From a virus: a DNA stretch of 43,038 bases. Made by a program: the position numbers and the translations under genes. This document shows positions 40,993 to 43,038 of the stretch, in pieces; position 1 is the stretch's first letter; every line of letters starts with the position of its first letter. Where the stretch lies: positions 1-43,038 of IMG/VR virus record IMGVR_UViG_3300046834_000029; one strand, given 5' to 3'. Under the pieces are notes generated by a model. The model worked only from the letters and a program-made list of their open reading frames with translations. It was not told the DNA's origin and made no database searches.

Positions 40993-41102
40993 CACCCTCG
41001 CACCCTCGCACCCTCGCACCCTCGCACCCTCGCACCCTCGCACCCTCGCACCCTCGCACCCTCGCACCCTCGCACCCTCGCACCCTCGCACCCTCGCACC
41101 CT
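40993..41102. repeat. Minisatellite, 8-bp unit CACCCTCG x 13
   Basis: Thirteen perfect head-to-tail copies of CACCCTCG fill 40993-41096, followed by a partial copy CACCCT (41097-41102). There is no variation between copies, which implies recent slippage expansion. Because 8 is not a multiple of 3, a change in copy number would shift any reading frame crossing it. Confidence 0.95.
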
Positions 41103-41109
41103 TACCGCC

Positions 41110-41171
41110 GGGGCAGGCGGGGCAGGCGGGGCAGGCGGGGCAGGCGGGGCAGGCGGGGCAGGCGGGGCAGG
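41110..41171. repeat. Minisatellite, 9-bp unit GGGGCAGGC x 6
   Basis: Six perfect copies of GGGGCAGGC fill 41110-41163, and a seventh (41164-41171) is complete except for its last base. It starts only 8 bases after the 8-bp repeat array. The unit is G-rich on the + strand, with regularly spaced G4 runs that could fold into G-quadruplexes in single-stranded DNA. Confidence 0.93.
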
Positions 41172-41245
41172 GGCAAAAACCGGGGTTTTTGGGGTATAGC
41201 TGCGGCATTCTGCCATAAGCTAGAAGCCCCTGTAATACCCCGCCA

Positions 41246-41295
41246 AACCCCGATTTGGTTTTTGATAGCTAGGTATCAAAAACCAAATCGGGGTT
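41246..41295. repeat. Perfect 22-bp inverted repeat with 6-base loop
   Basis: The left arm 41246-41267 begins AACCCCGATTTGG and ends TTGATA. The right arm 41274-41295 is its exact reverse complement, and the loop is GCTAGG. Each arm contains a run of five T (or A) near the loop. This is the longest perfect dyad I found in the window. It may be a strong bidirectional terminator, a protein-binding dyad, or a replication or packaging structure. It lies between the divergent operons. Confidence 0.92.
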
Positions 41296-41515
41296 GGAGG
41301 GTATACCCTAGCCTCAGAGAATTAGTCGCAAAACATATGTGATTGGATAAGTTACCGAAAAAACATGGTTTTTCAGGTTTAGCTATGCGTTTCACGCAGC
41401 GCCATTCTGACGCACCCGCCGGGGTAAATAGTCCAAGACTTTATCGGGGTTGACGTGCTAAAAGCAGGGTTGGTTTTGCCATTGGGGCGAGACTAGGAAC
41501 AAAAGGATACTAGGT

Positions 41516-43027
41516 ATGAATAGCTTTATTAGGATTATATCGACGCCCATTGGACAATTTGCGGGCAAGGATGATTTACGAAAAACCGTTCGGGCACATA
41601 AAAACTGGGTTCCTATTCGTGACACATCTGGGCGGGTTCTCAATCCTAGCGTCTCGCAATGTATTGATTTCATTGAGAAAAATGACTTCTCAAATCATCC
41701 CGTTGCAACCCCGCAACCCGCAACCCCTGAAACCGCAACCCCTGAAACGGAAACCCCAATGACCCTGATAGATGATACCGAACTAACAACCCCGGAAGCG
41801 GGCGAGACGCCAAAAACCTTGCGGGATATAGCCGAGGATTGCCTTGCGGATATCTCGCCATTTTTGGCAAACGATAAAACTAGCGCCATTGTGGACAAGG
41901 TTCTCGATGCAATCCAAAATGCTCAGATAGACGCCCACAATTCGGCCCTTGCCAGTGTCGCGGCAACCCCGGCGGGCGGCAATGCGCCCGCCTTGCGGCA
42001 ACCCCGGGCGGTTCAAACCTCAAATGTTGCAAAGGTTTTTGGCGTCAAGGGCAATCGGGCAAAAGAGGTTAATTGCACTATTTTCGATTATCCTTTTGCG
42101 CCAAAAATTGACAAGTTTTACGAATTCCCGGCGGATTTGACGCCCGAAATAGTGGCGGCAATCGAGCGGGGCAATCAAGGGGTTTGGATTGGCGGCGCGC
42201 CCTCAACCTCTAAGAGTTCACTATTGACGCAAATTGCCGCCCAAACCCGCCGCCCTCTATTTGTGATCGAGGGCAGCGCGGCGTTGGACATGGCCGAAAT
42301 TTTCGGCGGGATTGGATTAAAGGACGGGCAAACCTTGTTTAAAGAGGGACTGTTTACCAAGGCAATTCAAGTCCCTTACGCCATTATTGTTTTGGACGAA
42401 TGCCACAAAATCCCGCAAGCAAGCGCAAGCGCATTGCAAACCAGCATGGCCTCAAAAGAGGTTCACATTGCCGCAACCGGGCAAGTTATTCAATTTGCAA
42501 AGGGCGTAACTATTCATGCAACCGCGAATGATATGGGATTTTCAGACGAAACCGGGAACCATTTTGGCAATGAGATGGATACCGCATTCATAGACCGCTT
42601 CGACATGATTTTGGCGTCAAGCTATATGCCAAAAGAGGCAGAGGCGCGGGCATTGGCCGGGCATTTGGGCGTCTCGCCCGATAAGGTTGCGCCTTTTGTG
42701 GATTTGGCAAACCTTTCCCGCAAGGCAATGATTGACGGAAAAACCCATCAAGCAATCACCTTCCGATCATTGCGGGCATGGGTTCAGGCCCTTCTTAATG
42801 GAACGCCCGAACGCATGGCGTTTGAGGTTTGCATTGCTAACAAAATGAAGCCCGCCTATTCCGAAACCCAAAGGCAACTATACAAGGCGGATTTTGCGGG
42901 CAAGGCCGCCGGGGCGGTTGCCGCCTTGCGGGGTATCTCAACCCCTGCCCTTGCCCAAAACCCCGCCTCTGCCCGTCCTAGCGCCGCCGGGGCACGTTTC
43001 CCGAATGACGTTGAAACCTTAATCTAA
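41516..43027 (+). CDS. MoxR/CobS-like AAA+ ATPase
   Basis: A 503-aa protein. The N-terminal ~60 residues (IRIISTPIGQFAGKDDLRKT) may form a small separate domain. Residues ~70-170 are Thr/Pro/Glu-rich linker and helix. The AAA+ core spans ~185-440, with Walker A GGAPSTSKSSL (226-236), Walker B IIVLDECHK with Asp294-Glu295, a sensor-like IHATANDMGF, and arginine-finger-region TAFIDRFDMIL. The fold resembles MoxR/CobS ATPases that phages also carry. Both inner glycines of the usual GxxGxGK[ST] loop are Ser here. Codon use is more A/T-rich than elsewhere (AAA, TTG, ATT common), suggesting recent acquisition. Substrate unknown; any VWA-type partner would lie outside the window. Confidence 0.82.
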   Translation: MNSFIRIISTPIGQFAGKDDLRKTVRAHKNWVPIRDTSGRVLNPSVSQCIDFIEKNDFSNHPVATPQPATPETATPETETPMTLIDDTELTTPEAGETPKTLRDIAEDCLADISPFLANDKTSAIVDKVLDAIQNAQIDAHNSALASVAATPAGGNAPALRQPRAVQTSNVAKVFGVKGNRAKEVNCTIFDYPFAPKIDKFYEFPADLTPEIVAAIERGNQGVWIGGAPSTSKSSLLTQIAAQTRRPLFVIEGSAALDMAEIFGGIGLKDGQTLFKEGLFTKAIQVPYAIIVLDECHKIPQASASALQTSMASKEVHIAATGQVIQFAKGVTIHATANDMGFSDETGNHFGNEMDTAFIDRFDMILASSYMPKEAEARALAGHLGVSPDKVAPFVDLANLSRKAMIDGKTHQAITFRSLRAWVQALLNGTPERMAFEVCIANKMKPAYSETQRQLYKADFAGKAAGAVAALRGISTPALAQNPASARPSAAGARFPNDVETLI

Positions 43028-43038
43028 GCAAATCAGAT

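Larger units (their letters stand above)
40830..41515. other. Gene-free divergent region between terminase and AAA+ genes
   Basis: This 686-base gap separates the leftward virion operon from the rightward AAA+ gene and should hold promoters for both. It contains a terminator-like hairpin, two minisatellites, a perfect 22-bp inverted repeat and a GGGTATACCC palindrome (41299-41308), listed separately where strong enough. From 41310 to 41515 the DNA is more AT-rich. A TTGACG at ~41450 could be a -35 box, but no good -10 follows at standard spacing. Confidence 0.6.

Noticed and set aside
40993-41171. Repeat arrays as a CRISPR array
   Set aside because: Units of 8 and 9 bases are directly adjacent with no spacers, and no cas genes are present. 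The DUF2800 nuclease is Cas4-like in fold only.
40830-41216. N-terminal extension of the small terminase gene through the minisatellites
   Set aside because: It would be a translation of simple repeats with no conserved pattern. The start at 40829 gives a normal small terminase length. Kept only as a speculative phase-variation idea.
41450-41480. TTGACG as promoter of the AAA+ gene
   Set aside because: No acceptable -10 element follows at 16-18 bases, so it was not listed as a feature.

Overview
The window looks like a complete or nearly complete genome of a tailed phage with podovirus-type virion genes. It is GC-rich and tightly packed, with many ATGA or TGATG start/stop overlaps, and it has one terminase, portal, capsid, connector and internal-virion-protein set. 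The host is probably an alphaproteobacterium, because a GcrA-family regulator (a family largely confined to that class) is encoded at 14545-15069. I see no integrase, CI-like repressor, tRNA, CRISPR array or phage RNA polymerase, so the phage probably uses host RNA polymerase and is probably lytic.

Layout. (1) 1-735 is gene-free. It holds GGGTATACCC palindromes, then an AT-rich tract with at least six TGGTAGC/GCTACCA repeats around a good TTGACA promoter; this is a candidate origin and/or operator. (2) 736-17708 reads rightwards. It encodes a ribbon-helix-helix-like protein, a RuvC-like nuclease, an SNF2-type helicase, a DUF2800 (PD-(D/E)XK) nuclease, an Enc34-type ssDNA-binding protein (DUF2815), a family A DNA polymerase and a large primase/SF3 helicase. 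After these come about 17 small accessory genes, including the GcrA homologue, an HTH protein, membrane proteins and lipoproteins. It ends in a strong terminator at 17727-17780. One small leftward gene (4838-4987) interrupts the series. (3) 17785-40829 reads leftwards. In transcription order it encodes TerS, TerL, two small or internal virion proteins, an HNH endonuclease, a small connector-region protein, portal, a basic 38-aa protein, a basic repeat protein, a Bbp19-like protein, scaffold, major capsid, a small structural protein, tail tubular A and B, three internal virion/ejection proteins (one with a lysozyme domain and one of 1378 aa), tail fibre, a second fibre-like protein, a putative holin, a small lipoprotein and an Ig-like protein. 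(4) 40830-41515 is gene-free, with two adjacent minisatellites (8 bp x 13 and 9 bp x 6) and a perfect 22-bp inverted repeat. (5) 41516-43027 reads rightwards and encodes a MoxR/CobS-like AAA+ ATPase whose codon usage differs from the rest.

How it fits together. The left arm supplies a phage-encoded replisome (primase-helicase, polymerase, SSB, nucleases) plus host-directed small proteins, including a probable modulator of cell-cycle transcription. The right arm supplies a short-tailed virion with internal ejection proteins and a virion-borne peptidoglycan hydrolase. No free endolysin was recognised. The clearest genome-scale oddity is a strong excess of GGGGTA/TACCCC, often followed by nAC, in coding and intergenic DNA alike; in the gaps it builds several hairpins. 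It is nearly absent from the AAA+ gene.
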